Shown here piece after piece: positions 16,901 through 26,896 of a stretch of 64,000 bases of DNA. Numbering within the stretch: position 1 is the first letter of the stretch; each line of letters opens with the position of its first letter. The notes below the pieces were generated by a model that was not told the origin of the DNA, searched no databases, and saw nothing but the letters and a program-made list of their open reading frames with translations. A program made the position numbers and the translations under genes. Source of the DNA: Streptomyces cadmiisoli (GTDB taxonomy: Bacteria; Actinomycetota; Actinomycetes; Streptomycetales; Streptomycetaceae); NCBI RefSeq assembly GCF_003261055.1, contig NZ_CP030073.1, positions 3,286,001 through 3,350,000 of the forward strand, written 5' to 3'.

Positions 16901-19243
16901 TCATCGGTCACTGCTCCCGGCAGGAGAGGGGACGGGCGAGGGCCGGTTGCCCGGGGTCGGGCCGGTGGCGGCCGGCCGACGGCCCCGGGCGGGCGACGGC
17001 TGCCAGGCGCGCAGGCGCAGGCTGTTGCCGACGACCAGGACGGAGCTGGCGGACATCGCCGCCGCGGCCAGCATCGGGTTGAGCAGGCCGACCATGGCGA
17101 GCGGCACGGTGACGGCGTTGTAGCCGAAGGCCCACATCAGGTTGGCGTGGATGGTGGACAGGGTGCGGCGGGCGAGCAGGACGGCATCGGCGAGCGCCTC
17201 GATGTCGCCGCGGACCAGCGTCACGTTGGCGGCGCCGATCGCCGCGTCGGTGCCGCTGCCCATGGCGATGCCGAGGTCGGCCCCGGCGAGCGCCGCGGCG
17301 TCGTTGACGCCGTCGCCGACGACCGCGACCCGGCGGCCCGACTCCCGCAGCTCCTTGACCAGGCCGGCCTTGTCCTCGGGGGTGCAGCGCGTGTGCACCT
17401 CCTCGATGCCGAGCGCGTCGGCGACGGCCCTGGCCGGTGCCTCGCGGTCGCCGGTGGCAAGCACCGGTTCGACGCCGAGGCGGCGCAGCCGGTCCACGGT
17501 CCGGTAGCTGCCGGAGCGCAGGACGTCCCCGACCTCGATCAGCGCCAGCGTCTCGCCGTCGACGCGGACCAGGACGGGGGTGCGGGCGGCGGACTCCGCC
17601 GCGGCGAGGGCGTCCGCGAGTGCCGCGGGCAGTTCGTCGTCCGGTGCCACGACCTCGACGACCCGTCCCTCGACCCGGCCGCGCACGCCCCGGCCGGCCG
17701 TGGCGGTGAAGTCGGCCGGCTCGGGCAGCGGGCTCCCCGGGCTCTCGCGTTTGGCGTACCCGACGATCGCGCGGCCCAGCGGATGCTCGGAGCCCTGTTC
17801 GACGGCCGCGGCGAGCCGCAGCACCTCGTCCCGGCCGGGGCCGTCCGGCACGGCCGTGACCCGGGCGACCGTCATGTGCCCGGTGGTCAGGGTGCCGGTC
17901 TTGTCGAGGACGACGGTGTCGATGTGTTCGAGGCCCTCCAGGGACTGCGGGCCCCGTACCAGGACGCCGAGCTGGGCGCCGCGGCCGGTGGCGGCCATCA
18001 GCGCGGTCGGGGTCGCCAGGCCCAGGGCGCAGGGGCAGGCCACGACCAGGACGGCCACGCACGCGGTGACCGCGGCCTGCGGGTCGGCGCCGGCCCCGAG
18101 CCAGTAGCCGAGCACGGTCACGGCGAGCGCGAGGACGACCGGCACGAACACGCCGGCCACCGAGTCGGCCAGCCGCTGCGCCTTGGCCTTCCCGGCCTGG
18201 GCCTCGGTCACCAGCCGGGTGATGCGGGCGAGCTGGGTGTCGGCACCGACGGCGGTGGCCCGCACCAGCAGCAGACCGCCCGCGTTGACGGCCCCGCCGA
18301 CCACCGGGGAGCCGGAGCCGACCTCGACCGGCTCGCTCTCTCCGGTGACCAGGGACAAGTCGACGGCGGAACTACCCTTCACCACCTGTCCGTCGGTGGC
18401 CACCCGTTCACCGGGGCGTACGACGAACACCTGCCCGACGGTCAGCTCCTCGATGGCGACGAGCCGTTCCGAGCCGTCGTCGCCGCGGACGGCGACCTCC
18501 TTGGCGGCGAGTCCGGCCAGCGACCGCAGGGCGGCTCCGGTGCCGTGCCGGGCCCGCGCCTCCAGGAAGCGCCCGGCCAGCACGAACAGGGGGACGGCGA
18601 CGGCCGCTTCGAGGTAGACGTGGGCGACGCCGTCGGAGGCGGAGGGCAGCAGGCTGAACGGCATCCGCATGCCGGGTTCGCCGGCGCCGCCGAGGAACAG
18701 CGCGTACACCGACCAGGAAAAAGACGCCACGACGCCGAGCGAGACGAGGGTGTCCATGGTCGCCGTCGAGTGCCGCAGTCCGCGCAGCGCGCGGAGGTGG
18801 AACGGCCACGCGCTCCACACCGCGACCGGGGCGGCCAGCGCGAAGCACAGCCACTGCCAGTTGCGGAACTGCCAGGCGGGCACCATGGACAGGGCCAGTA
18901 CCGGCACCGCGAGCAGGGCGGTGATCAGCACCCGGTCCCGCTCCCGGCGTACGCCCTCGGCGTCCGGGTCGGCCTCCGGGTCGGTCTCCTCCGGCCGGCG
19001 GGCCTTCGGCGGTTCGGGCAGTGCCGCGGTGTACCCGGCCTGTTCGACCGTCGCGACGAGTTGCGCGGGGCTGACCTCCGGCGGGTGGCTGACCCGGGCG
19101 CTGCCGGTGGCCAGGTTGACCGCGGCGGTCACGCCCTCCAGCTTCGCCAGCTTCTTCTCGACCCGTCGCACACAGGCCGCGCAGGTCATGCCGCCGACGG
19201 TGAGGTCGGTGGTGAGCAGCGGGGGTGCCGGTTCCGTGGCCAT
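16901..19243 (-). CDS. copA: Copper-translocating P1B-type ATPase
   Basis: A 780-residue Cu(I) exporter. One N-terminal heavy-metal domain carries GMTCAAC (Cys21, Cys24), then paired helices, the transmembrane ion site CPCALGLATP (near 400), the phosphorylation motif DKTGTLT (near 446), the HP motif SEHPLG and GDGVNDAAAL in the ATP domain. It moves Cu(I) out of the cytoplasm. ATG 19243 overlaps the TGA of the small upstream protein by 1 nt. Part of a copper module with that protein and the PCuAC-like chaperone. Confidence 0.95.
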   Translation of the reverse strand: MATEPAPPLLTTDLTVGGMTCAACVRRVEKKLAKLEGVTAAVNLATGSARVSHPPEVSPAQLVATVEQAGYTAALPEPPKARRPEETDPEADPDAEGVRRERDRVLITALLAVPVLALSMVPAWQFRNWQWLCFALAAPVAVWSAWPFHLRALRGLRHSTATMDTLVSLGVVASFSWSVYALFLGGAGEPGMRMPFSLLPSASDGVAHVYLEAAVAVPLFVLAGRFLEARARHGTGAALRSLAGLAAKEVAVRGDDGSERLVAIEELTVGQVFVVRPGERVATDGQVVKGSSAVDLSLVTGESEPVEVGSGSPVVGGAVNAGGLLLVRATAVGADTQLARITRLVTEAQAGKAKAQRLADSVAGVFVPVVLALAVTVLGYWLGAGADPQAAVTACVAVLVVACPCALGLATPTALMAATGRGAQLGVLVRGPQSLEGLEHIDTVVLDKTGTLTTGHMTVARVTAVPDGPGRDEVLRLAAAVEQGSEHPLGRAIVGYAKRESPGSPLPEPADFTATAGRGVRGRVEGRVVEVVAPDDELPAALADALAAAESAARTPVLVRVDGETLALIEVGDVLRSGSYRTVDRLRRLGVEPVLATGDREAPARAVADALGIEEVHTRCTPEDKAGLVKELRESGRRVAVVGDGVNDAAALAGADLGIAMGSGTDAAIGAANVTLVRGDIEALADAVLLARRTLSTIHANLMWAFGYNAVTVPLAMVGLLNPMLAAAAMSASSVLVVGNSLRLRAWQPSPARGRRPAATGPTPGNRPSPVPSPAGSSDR

Positions 19244-19488
19244 CAGTGGTCGCCCATTCCCGGCATCTCGTCGGAGTCGGTGCCCGCGCCCGGTTCGTCC
19301 TCGACGCCGGTGCCCGGTCCGGCGGGCCGCATGTCGGGGGCGACCGGTCCGAGGGCGGATCCGACGCCGTACGACGCCGCGAACACGAGGGCGAGGAGCA
19401 GGAGGAAACCGGTCAGCGCGGGTGGCGGCGCCAGTCTGCGCAGCGCCTGGGCACCCGTGCCTCGGGAGGTTTTCCGTAACCGCTCCAT
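19243..19488 (-). CDS. Small single-pass membrane protein, acidic Met/His tail (copper operon)
   Basis: An 81-residue protein: basic N-terminus, one membrane helix (about 25-48, LTGFLLLLALVFAASYGVG), then a Pro/Gly/Asp-rich outer segment ending DEMPGMGDH. Two Met and a terminal His next to acids resemble methionine-rich copper-binding tails. It starts at ATG 19488 with CAGGAGGGC upstream and overlaps copA by 1 nt (TGATG), so it is translated together with the ATPase. It may hand copper to, or receive it from, CopA or the PCuAC-like protein; no family recognised. Confidence 0.75.
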   Translation of the reverse strand: MERLRKTSRGTGAQALRRLAPPPALTGFLLLLALVFAASYGVGSALGPVAPDMRPAGPGTGVEDEPGAGTDSDEMPGMGDH

Positions 19489-19825
19489 CAGTGCCCTCCT
19501 GACCTGTACCGGTTACAGGAGTCGGACCTGATGAGGGGTGGGTTCCCGGGCCGCCGTGTGGCCTGCGTCACACAGACGGGCGGATGGGTCGGAACGGGCG
19601 CGCGGCCCCGCCGGACCGCCCCGGACGGCCGCCCCGCGCCGACCGCCGCTCCGGCGGGCGCGGACCGGAGAACCGCCGCGTTCCCCCTGGTCGGAGCGGT
19701 GTATGGCCGGGGTCACACCAGGGGGTAGTACGTCCTCCACATGGCCTACAAGGGCGGCCCGGGGAGGGCAAGGTCACAGCGAGGTCCACTGCTGACGGCC
19801 TGGCTCCTGGCCTAGCATCCGAGCC
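19489..19825. other. Divergent intergenic region between copper operon and mutAB-meaB
   Basis: A 337-nt region without a credible gene. It contains the palindrome at 19504-19518 next to the copper operon and a second inverted repeat with perfect 9-bp arms: CCCCCTGGT at 19683-19691 and ACCAGGGGG at 19717-19725, separated by 25 nt. The right arm ends GGGGGTA, loosely like half of CsoR copper-repressor sites. Near mutA a TAGCAT (19813-19818) ends 7 nt before the ATG and could be the -10 of a leaderless transcript. Confidence 0.5.
19504..19518. promoter_or_regulatory. Candidate operator palindrome upstream of copper operon
   Basis: CTGTACCGGTTACAG has perfect 5-bp arms CTGTA/TACAG around CCGGT, 16-30 nt upstream of the small membrane protein start. 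The TGTA-N5-TACA layout is reminiscent of operators bound by copper repressors or MerR-type activators. The factor is not identifiable from this window. Confidence 0.5.
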
Positions 19826-21634
19826 ATGACGGTCCTGCCCGACGACGGGCTCTCCCTGGCCGCCGAGTTCTCCGACGCGACCCGTGAACAGTGGCAGCGC
19901 CTCGTCGCGGGCGTCCTGCTGAAGTCGGGCAGGCAAGTCGAGGGTGCTGCGGCCGAGGACGCCCTGTCCACCACGCTTGAGGACGGACTGCGGATCCGCC
20001 CGCTGTACACCGGCCACGACACCGCACCCGAGCCCGGACTGCCCGGTTTCGCGCCCTTCGTGCGCGGCGGCCGCCCGGAGGGGAGCACGGCCGGCGGCTG
20101 GGACGTACGGCAGCGGCACACGGTCCCCGACCCGTCCGCGGTGCTCACCGACCTGGAGAACGGCGTCACGTCGCTGTGGCTGGTCGTCGGCGAGGGCGGT
20201 ATCCCCGTCGAGTCGCTCGGCCGGGTCCTGGAGGGCGTGTACCTCGATCTGGCGCCGGTCGCCCTGGACGCCGGAGCCGATGTCGAGTCCGCCGCGCGGG
20301 AGTTGCTGCGGCTGTACGCGGAGCGCGGCGTCGACACGCGGGCGGTGCGCGGCGGCCTGGGCGCCGACCCGCTGGGCCACGAGGCCCGCACCGGCCGGGC
20401 GGCGGACTTCGCGCCCGCGACCCGGCTGGCCCTGCGGTGCGCCGAGGAGTACCCGGGACTGCGGGCGCTGACCGTGGACGCGTTGCCGTACCACGAGGCG
20501 GGCGGCTCGGCCGCGCAGGAGCTCGGCTGCTCGCTGGCGACCGGTGTCGCCTGGCTGCGGGAGCTGACCTCGGCGGGCATGGGCGTCGCGCAGGCCTGCG
20601 CCCAGCTGGAGTTCCGTTACGCGGCCACCGCCGACCAGTTCCTGACGATCGCCAAGCTGCGGGCCGCGCGCCGGCTGTGGGCGCGGGTGGCCGAGGTCTC
20701 GGGGGCCGCCGAGGCGGGGGCGCAGCGTCAGCACGCGGTGACCTCGCCGGTGATGATGACCCGCCGCGACCCGTGGGTGAACATGCTGCGCACGACCGTG
20801 GCGGCGCTCGCCGCCGGGGCGGGCGGCGCCGACGCCGTCACCGTGCTGCCCTTCGACCACGCGCTCGGTCTGCCGGACGCGTTCGCGCGGCGCATCGCCC
20901 GCAACACCTCCACGATCCTCATCGAGGAGTCCCACCTGACCCGGGTGATCGACCCGGCGGGCGGCTCCTGGTACGTGGAACGGCTCACCGACGAACTGGC
21001 CCGCGCGGGCTGGGAGTTCTTCCAGGGCATCGAGCGTTCGGGAGGCCTCGCCGCCGCCCTGCGCTCGGGCCGGCTCGGCGACGACCTCGCGCGCACCTGG
21101 CAGAAGCGCAGCGCAAAGCTGGCCGGACGGCGTGAACCGATCACCGGTGTCAGCGAGTTCCCGCACCTCGCCGAACGGCCGGTGGAGCGCGCGCCGGCGC
21201 CGCGCGGCCCGTCCGGCGGGCTGCCGCGGGTGCGGCGCGACGAGGCGTTCGAGGCGCTGCGGGCCCGCTCCGACGCCCACCTCACGGCGACCGGCCGCCG
21301 GCCGCGGATCTTCCTGGCCGCGCTCGGCCCCGCCGCCGCCCACACCGCGCGCCTCGCCTTCGCCTCGAACCTGTTCCAGGCCGGCGGCATCGAGCCGGTC
21401 ACCGAGGGCGGGTTCGAGGACAGCGGCGCGACCGAGGCGTGTCTGTGCTCCAGCGACACGGTGTACGCGGAGCGGGCCGCCGACGCCGCCCGGGACCTCA
21501 GGGCCGCGGGCGCCCGCCGGGTGTTCCTGGCCGGCCGCCCCGGTGAGTACGACGGTGTCGACGACCACGTCTTCGCCGGCTGCGACGCCGTCGCCGTGCT
21601 GACCGCCACCCTCGACCGCATGGGAGTGTCCTGA
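19826..21634 (+). CDS. mutA: Methylmalonyl-CoA mutase, small (beta) subunit
   Basis: A 602-residue non-catalytic partner of MutB in the coenzyme B12-dependent interconversion of methylmalonyl-CoA and succinyl-CoA. The barrel part shows [47 protein letters not shown] and [27 protein letters not shown]. The C-terminal domain lacks the DxHxxG cobalamin-ligating motif, as expected for the small subunit. The stop overlaps mutB's ATG (TGATG). ATG at 19826 lacks an SD and may be leaderless. In Streptomyces this reaction links propionate and succinate pools and supplies polyketide extender units. Confidence 0.93.
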   Translation: MTVLPDDGLSLAAEFSDATREQWQRLVAGVLLKSGRQVEGAAAEDALSTTLEDGLRIRPLYTGHDTAPEPGLPGFAPFVRGGRPEGSTAGGWDVRQRHTVPDPSAVLTDLENGVTSLWLVVGEGGIPVESLGRVLEGVYLDLAPVALDAGADVESAARELLRLYAERGVDTRAVRGGLGADPLGHEARTGRAADFAPATRLALRCAEEYPGLRALTVDALPYHEAGGSAAQELGCSLATGVAWLRELTSAGMGVAQACAQLEFRYAATADQFLTIAKLRAARRLWARVAEVSGAAEAGAQRQHAVTSPVMMTRRDPWVNMLRTTVAALAAGAGGADAVTVLPFDHALGLPDAFARRIARNTSTILIEESHLTRVIDPAGGSWYVERLTDELARAGWEFFQGIERSGGLAAALRSGRLGDDLARTWQKRSAKLAGRREPITGVSEFPHLAERPVERAPAPRGPSGGLPRVRRDEAFEALRARSDAHLTATGRRPRIFLAALGPAAAHTARLAFASNLFQAGGIEPVTEGGFEDSGATEACLCSSDTVYAERAADAARDLRAAGARRVFLAGRPGEYDGVDDHVFAGCDAVAVLTATLDRMGVS

Positions 21635-23811
21635 TGGGCGAGATCCCCGACTTCACCGGTATCGAGCTGGGGACCCCGGCCGCCGGGGGCGGCGCCGACG
21701 AGTGGCGCTCGGCCCTGAAGAAGGCCACCGGCGGGGACGACCTGCTCTGGGAGACCCCGGAGGGCATCACCGTCAAGCCGCTGTACACGGGGCAGGACCT
21801 GGAGGGCCTGGACTTCCTGGGGACCTACCCGGGCATCGCCCCGTACCTGCGCGGCCCGTACCCGACGATGTACGTCAACCAGCCCTGGACGATCCGCCAG
21901 TACGCGGGTTTCTCCACCGCGGAGGAGTCCAACGCCTTCTACCGGCGCAATCTGGCGGCCGGCCAGAAGGGCCTGTCCGTCGCCTTCGACCTGCCCACGC
22001 ACCGCGGCTACGACAGCGACCACCCGCGCGTGACCGGTGACGTCGGCATGGCGGGCGTGGCGATCGACTCGATCTACGACATGCGCCAGCTGTTCGACGG
22101 CATCCCGCTGGACCGGATGACGGTGTCGATGACGATGAACGGCGCCGTGCTGCCCGTGCTCGCGCTGTACATCGTGGCGGCCGAGGAGCAGGGTGTGCCG
22201 CCGGAGAAGCTGGCGGGGACCATCCAGAACGACATCCTCAAGGAGTTCATGGTCCGCAACACCTACATCTATCCGCCGAAGCCGTCGATGCGGATCATCT
22301 CCGACATCTTCGCCTTCACCTCGCAGCGGATGCCGCGCTACAACTCCATCTCCATCTCCGGCTACCACATCCAGGAGGCGGGCGCGACGGCCGACCTGGA
22401 GCTGGCGTACACCCTCGCGGACGGTGTGGAGTACATCCGGGCGGGCCGCGAGGCCGGACTGGACGTGGACGCGTTCGCGCCGCGGCTGTCCTTCTTCTGG
22501 GCGATCGGCATGAACTTCTTCATGGAGATCGCCAAGCTGCGGGCGGCCCGGCTGCTGTGGGCCAAGCTGGTCGGACAGTTCGAGCCGAAGAACGCCAAGT
22601 CGCTGTCCCTGCGCACCCATTCGCAGACCTCGGGCTGGTCGCTGACGGCGCAGGACGTGTTCAACAACGTCACGCGCACGTGTGTGGAGGCGATGGCGGC
22701 CACCCAGGGCCACACCCAGTCGCTGCACACCAACGCCCTCGACGAGGCGCTCGCCCTGCCCACCGACTTCTCCGCCCGAATCGCGCGCAACACCCAGCTG
22801 CTCATCCAGCAGGAGTCGGGCACCACACGGGTGATCGACCCGTGGGGCGGCAGCGCCTACGTGGAGAAGCTGACGTACGACCTCGCCCGGCGCGCCTGGC
22901 AGCACATCCAGGAGGTGGAGCAGGCGGGCGGCATGGCGCAGGCCATCGACGCCGGCATCCCCAAGCTGCGGGTGGAGGAGGCGGCGGCACGGACGCAGGC
23001 CCGGATCGACTCCGGGCGCCAGCCCGTGATCGGCATGAACAAGTACCGGGTGGACAGCGACGAGCAGATCGAGGTCCTGAAGGTCGACAACTCCTCGGTG
23101 CGCGCCCAGCAGATCGACAAGCTGCGGCGGCTGCGCGCGGAGCGCGACGAGACCGCCTGCCGGGACGCGCTGGACGCGCTGACCCGGGCCGCGGGCGGCG
23201 ACGGCAACCTGCTGGAGCTGGCGGTGCACGCGGCGCGCGCGAAGGCGACGGTGGGCGAGATCTCCGACGCCCTGGAGAAGGTGTACGGCCGGCACGCGAG
23301 CCAGATCCGTACGATCTCCGGTGTGTACCGCAACGAAGCCGGCGAGTCCCCCGCGGTGGACCGCACCCGCACCCTGGTCGACTCCTTCGAGGAGGCCGAG
23401 GGCCGCCGCCCGCGCATCCTGGTCGCCAAGATGGGCCAGGACGGTCACGACCGCGGCCAGAAGGTGATCGCCACGGCCTTCGCCGACCTCGGCTTCGACG
23501 TGGACGTCGGCCCGCTGTTCCAGACGCCCGCCGAGGTCGCCCGGCAGGCGGTGGAGGCGGACGTGCACATCGTCGGCGTCTCCTCGCTGGCCGCCGGTCA
23601 CCTCACCCTCGTCCCCGCGCTGCGGGAGGAACTGGCGGCGGAGGGCCGCGAGGACATCGTGGTCGTCGTCGGCGGCGTGATTCCGCCGCAGGACGTGCCG
23701 ACCCTGCTGGAGATGGGCGCGGTGGCCGTGTTCGGGCCGGGGACGGTGATCCCGGACGCGGCACACGACCTGGTGCGGCGGCTGGCGGCCGGCCTCGGAC
23801 ACGAGCTGTGA
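21634..23811 (+). CDS. mutB: Methylmalonyl-CoA mutase, large (catalytic) subunit
   Basis: A 725-residue adenosylcobalamin enzyme isomerising (R)-methylmalonyl-CoA to succinyl-CoA. The N-terminal barrel has [21 protein letters not shown], the family's substrate-channel segment (Tyr and Arg residues conserved by eye), and [20 protein letters not shown]. The C-terminal B12 domain carries GQDGHDRGQ near 601-609 (His the lower axial Co ligand) and later SSLAAGH and [11 protein letters not shown]. Starts at ATG 21634, 1 nt overlap with mutA; ends overlapping meaB by 4 nt. Confidence 0.96.
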   Translation: MGEIPDFTGIELGTPAAGGGADEWRSALKKATGGDDLLWETPEGITVKPLYTGQDLEGLDFLGTYPGIAPYLRGPYPTMYVNQPWTIRQYAGFSTAEESNAFYRRNLAAGQKGLSVAFDLPTHRGYDSDHPRVTGDVGMAGVAIDSIYDMRQLFDGIPLDRMTVSMTMNGAVLPVLALYIVAAEEQGVPPEKLAGTIQNDILKEFMVRNTYIYPPKPSMRIISDIFAFTSQRMPRYNSISISGYHIQEAGATADLELAYTLADGVEYIRAGREAGLDVDAFAPRLSFFWAIGMNFFMEIAKLRAARLLWAKLVGQFEPKNAKSLSLRTHSQTSGWSLTAQDVFNNVTRTCVEAMAATQGHTQSLHTNALDEALALPTDFSARIARNTQLLIQQESGTTRVIDPWGGSAYVEKLTYDLARRAWQHIQEVEQAGGMAQAIDAGIPKLRVEEAAARTQARIDSGRQPVIGMNKYRVDSDEQIEVLKVDNSSVRAQQIDKLRRLRAERDETACRDALDALTRAAGGDGNLLELAVHAARAKATVGEISDALEKVYGRHASQIRTISGVYRNEAGESPAVDRTRTLVDSFEEAEGRRPRILVAKMGQDGHDRGQKVIATAFADLGFDVDVGPLFQTPAEVARQAVEADVHIVGVSSLAAGHLTLVPALREELAAEGREDIVVVVGGVIPPQDVPTLLEMGAVAVFGPGTVIPDAAHDLVRRLAAGLGHEL

Positions 23812-24785
23812 TCGGTCTCGACGCGTATGTGAAGGGTGTGCTGGACGGGAAGCGGGCGACGGTGGCCCGGGCCATCACCCTCGTCGAGTCCACCCGGCCC
23901 CAGCACCGGGCGCTGGCCCAGGAGTTGCTGACCGAGCTGCTGCCGCACAGCGGCCGGGCCCGGCGGATCGGTGTCAGCGGTGTGCCGGGGGTGGGCAAGT
24001 CGACCTTCATCGACGCGTTCGGCACCCTGCTCACCTCGCTCGGCCACCGGGTCGCCGTCCTCGCCGTCGACCCCTCGTCGAGCCGTACGGGCGGCTCCAT
24101 CCTGGGCGACAAGACCCGGATGGAGCGGCTGGCCGTGGACCCGGCGGCGTTCATCCGCCCCTCGCCCACCGCCGGCACGCTCGGCGGCGTCGCCAAGGCC
24201 ACCCGCGAGTCGATCGTGGTGATGGAGGCGGCCGGGTACGACGTCGTGCTGGTGGAGACGGTCGGCGTCGGCCAGTCGGAGACCGCCGTCGCGAACATGG
24301 TCGACTCCTTCCTGCTGCTCACCCTGGCCCGCACCGGCGACCAGCTCCAGGGCATCAAGAAGGGCGTCCTGGAACTCGCCGACGTGATCGCCGTGAACAA
24401 GGCCGACGGGCCGCACGAGCGCGACGCGCGCGCCGCGGCCCGGGAGTTGTCCGGCGCCCTGCGCCTCATGCACGGCCGGGACGCCGCCTGGACCCCGCCC
24501 GTGCTGCACTGCAGCGCTCGTGAGTCGACCGGCCTGGACGCCGTGTGGGAACGGCTGGAGCAGCACCGCACGCTGCTGGAGTCCACGGGCCGGCTCGCCG
24601 CCAAGCGGCGCGACCAGCAGGTCGACTGGACCTGGTCGATGGTCCGCGACGAGCTGCTGGGCCGGCTGCACGCGGACCCGGCGGTGCGGGCGCTCGCGCC
24701 GGAACTCGAACAGCGGGTCAGGGACGGGGAGTTGACCGCGACCCTGGCGGCCGAACGCATTCTGGGGGCGTTCGGCGGGACCTGA
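23808..24785 (+). CDS. meaB: MeaB/ArgK-family GTPase, chaperone of methylmalonyl-CoA mutase
   Basis: A 325-residue G3E P-loop GTPase that gates cofactor loading and protects MutAB from inactivation. Walker [10 protein letters not shown] at 58-66, [20 protein letters not shown], the [13 protein letters not shown] switch and the base-specificity motif NKAD are all present. Starts with GTG 23808 overlapping the mutB stop (GTGA). Complete mutA-mutB-meaB operon; the B12-responsive cobalt importer lies 312 nt downstream. Confidence 0.94.
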   Translation: MIGLDAYVKGVLDGKRATVARAITLVESTRPQHRALAQELLTELLPHSGRARRIGVSGVPGVGKSTFIDAFGTLLTSLGHRVAVLAVDPSSSRTGGSILGDKTRMERLAVDPAAFIRPSPTAGTLGGVAKATRESIVVMEAAGYDVVLVETVGVGQSETAVANMVDSFLLLTLARTGDQLQGIKKGVLELADVIAVNKADGPHERDARAAARELSGALRLMHGRDAAWTPPVLHCSARESTGLDAVWERLEQHRTLLESTGRLAAKRRDQQVDWTWSMVRDELLGRLHADPAVRALAPELEQRVRDGELTATLAAERILGAFGGT

Positions 24786-24859
24786 GCGTCCCCCGTGGGA
24801 CGGCGCGACGGCCGGGACGCGAGCGGGCGGGCACCGTCCGCACGCCGCCCGGGGCGCGC

Positions 24860-24888
24860 TTGTCCCGTCCCGGGATGAGCACTACTGT
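24860..24888 (+). promoter_or_regulatory. Promoter of the cobalamin-riboswitch/cbiMNQO operon
   Basis: TTGTCC (24860-24865), a 17-bp spacer and TACTGT (24883-24888) make a vegetative-type promoter. Transcription would start about 7 nt on, right at the first base pairs of the riboswitch P1 stem (24894). The fit of promoter to aptamer edge supports both assignments. Confidence 0.7.
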
Positions 24889-24893
24889 CACCA

Positions 24894-25053
24894 CGCCTTG
24901 GTGCACGGGAAATCCGGTGTGAAACCGGTGCGGCCCTCGCCACTGTGATCGGGAAGTCCGGCTCCGGCCCTCAGGGGCAGCCACTGGGTCCTCGGACCCG
25001 GGAAGGCGGAGACCGGGCGGTGTCACCCGTCAGCCAGGAGACCGGCCAAGGCG
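24894..25053 (+). ncRNA. Cobalamin (B12) riboswitch
   Basis: Closing stem P1 pairs CGCCTTGG (24894-24901) with CCAAGGCG (25046-25053). Inside are GGGAA...CCGGTGTGAAACCGGTGC, the core GCCACTGTGA and the B12 box AGCCAGGAGACCGGCC at about 25031-25046. These are the diagnostic conserved blocks of the cobalamin aptamer. It precedes cbiM by 44 nt, and the ribosome site GGAGAGGG lies between, so control is probably at translation initiation: high B12 shuts off cobalt uptake. No obvious terminator stem with T-run is seen. Confidence 0.93.
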
Positions 25054-25097
25054 CGTCGTACACCATCCACGAGGTGCTGGAGAGGGTCTGCTGAGCC

Positions 25098-25790
25098 ATG
25101 CACATAGCCGAGGGTTTTCTTCCTCCGGCGCACGCGGTCGCCTGGAGCGTCGCGTCGGCGCCGTTCGTCGTCCACGGAGTCCGGTCACTCACCCGTGAGG
25201 TCAAGGAGCACCCCGAGAGCACACTGCTCCTCGGTGCCTCCGGGGCCTTCACGTTCGTCCTGTCCGCGCTGAAACTGCCGTCCGTGACCGGGAGCTGCTC
25301 GCATCCCACCGGCACCGGGCTGGGCGCGATCCTGTTCCGGCCGCCGGTCATGGCGGTGCTGGGCACCATCACCCTGCTGTTCCAGGCGCTGCTGCTCGCG
25401 CACGGCGGCCTGACCACGCTCGGCGCCAACGTCTTCTCGATGGCGATCGTCGGGCCGTGGGCCGGGTACGGGATGTACCGGCTGCTGCGGCGGTACGACG
25501 TGCCGCTGATGGTCGCGGTGTTCTTCGGAGCGTTCGTCGCCGACCTGTCCACGTACTGCGTCACCAGCGTGCAGCTGGCGCTCGCCTTCCCCGACCCGGG
25601 CAGCGGATTCCTGGGCGCACTCGGCAAGTTCGGCACCATCTTCGCCGTCACCCAGATCCCGCTCGCGGTCAGCGAGGGCCTGCTCACGGTGCTCGTGATG
25701 CGGCTGCTGGTGCAGTCGAGCAGCGGTGAGCTGACCCGGCTCGGCGTCCTGGTCACCCGGAAGGCCGGCACCGAGGCGGTGGCCCGGTGA
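25098..25790 (+). CDS. cbiM: Cobalt ECF transporter S component CbiM
   Basis: A 230-residue integral membrane protein selecting Co2+. The conserved N-terminus MHIAEGFLP provides the metal-binding His2, and SCSHPTGTG and [17 protein letters not shown] are family hallmarks; about six to seven helices are expected. Ends overlapping cbiN by 4 nt. Expression is under the cobalamin riboswitch immediately upstream. Confidence 0.95.
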   Translation: MHIAEGFLPPAHAVAWSVASAPFVVHGVRSLTREVKEHPESTLLLGASGAFTFVLSALKLPSVTGSCSHPTGTGLGAILFRPPVMAVLGTITLLFQALLLAHGGLTTLGANVFSMAIVGPWAGYGMYRLLRRYDVPLMVAVFFGAFVADLSTYCVTSVQLALAFPDPGSGFLGALGKFGTIFAVTQIPLAVSEGLLTVLVMRLLVQSSSGELTRLGVLVTRKAGTEAVAR

Positions 25791-26140
25791 ACCGGAACAC
25801 GAAGATCAACGCCCTGCTGCTGCTCGTGGTGGCCGCGCTCGCGGTGCTGCCGCTGGCCCTCGGCCTCGGCGACCACAAGGAGGAGCCGTTCACCGGCGCC
25901 GACGCCCAGGCGGAGACGGCGATCACCGAACTCGAACCGGACTACGAACCCTGGTTCACGCCCTTGTACGAACCGCCGTCCGGCGAGATCGAGTCGGCGC
26001 TGTTCGCCCTACAGGCGGCCATCGGCGCGGGCGTGCTCGCCTACTACTTCGGTCTGCGCCGGGGACGCCGCCAGGGCGAGCTGCGGACCCGCGCGGACGC
26101 CGGGGAGCGGGACGCGCGGACGCCGGCCGAGGGGTCCTGA
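25787..26140 (+). CDS. cbiN: Cobalt transport auxiliary protein CbiN
   Basis: A 117-residue protein with two membrane helices (about 7-27 and 70-90) flanking an acidic outer loop ([35 protein letters not shown]). The [14 protein letters not shown] segment is the CbiN signature. It associates with CbiM to load cobalt. GTG 25787 overlaps the cbiM stop (GTGA). Confidence 0.93.
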   Translation: MNRNTKINALLLLVVAALAVLPLALGLGDHKEEPFTGADAQAETAITELEPDYEPWFTPLYEPPSGEIESALFALQAAIGAGVLAYYFGLRRGRRQGELRTRADAGERDARTPAEGS

Positions 26141-26146
26141 TCGCGC

Positions 26147-26896
26147 GTGCTGCCGATCGACGCGGCGGCGCACAGCAGTCGCTGGCGCCGCCGCCATCCC
26201 GTCGACAAGGCGGTGCTCGGACTGGGACTCACGGCGCTGGCGATCTCGCTGCCGCCCTGGCCGGGCGCCGCCCTGGTACTCGTGACGGCTCTGGTGGTGC
26301 TGCTCGGTCCGGCGGGGGTGCCCCCGCGCCGGCTGTGGCGCGCCTACCGGGTGCCGCTGGGCTTCTGCGTGACCGGAGCGGCCACTCTGCTGGTGCAGGT
26401 CGGCGGGCCGGGCGGGTTCGTCGGCCCGGCCGAGGGGGGTCCGGTGCGCGCCGGGGAGCTGCTGCTGCGCACCTCGGCCGCCTCGCTGGGCGTGCTGCTG
26501 TTCGCGTTCACCACGCCGATGTCCGATCTGCTGCCGCGGCTGGTACGGGCGGGCGTGCCCGCGCCCGTCGTCGACGTGGCACTGGTGACGTACCGCATGA
26601 GCTTTCTGCTGCTGGACGCGGTACGGCGGATCCGGGAGGCGCAGGCGGCCCGGCTCGGGCACACCACCCGCGCCGCCACCTGGCGGTCCCTGGCCGGGCT
26701 GGGCGCGACCGCGTTCGTGCGCGCCTTCGACCGGGCGGCCCGGCTCCAGGCGGGGCTCGCCGGGCGCGGCTACGACGGCACCCTGCGCGTGCTGGTGCCC
26801 GAGGCCCGTGTCTCCGTCCGCTTCGCGGCGGCCAGTGTGTCGCTGCTGGCCGCGCTGGTCGCCCTCACCCTCGTATTGGAAAGGCCCCTGTCATGA
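26147..26896 (+). CDS. cbiQ: Cobalt ECF transporter T component CbiQ
   Basis: A 249-residue transmembrane coupling protein. N-terminal HPVDKAVLGLGL and the cytoplasmic coupling helices with short Arg-rich motifs (VRRIREAQAARLG, ARLQAGLAGRGYDG) that dock on CbiO are evident. GTG start 26147, 6 nt after the cbiN stop, with GAGGGG upstream. Overlaps cbiO by 4 nt. Confidence 0.92.
   Translation: MLPIDAAAHSSRWRRRHPVDKAVLGLGLTALAISLPPWPGAALVLVTALVVLLGPAGVPPRRLWRAYRVPLGFCVTGAATLLVQVGGPGGFVGPAEGGPVRAGELLLRTSAASLGVLLFAFTTPMSDLLPRLVRAGVPAPVVDVALVTYRMSFLLLDAVRRIREAQAARLGHTTRAATWRSLAGLGATAFVRAFDRAARLQAGLAGRGYDGTLRVLVPEARVSVRFAAASVSLLAALVALTLVLERPLS

Noticed and set aside
16412..19531. 1,039-codon plus-strand frame across copA
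   Set aside because: Antisense to copA and the chaperone; no motifs, and copA itself is certain.
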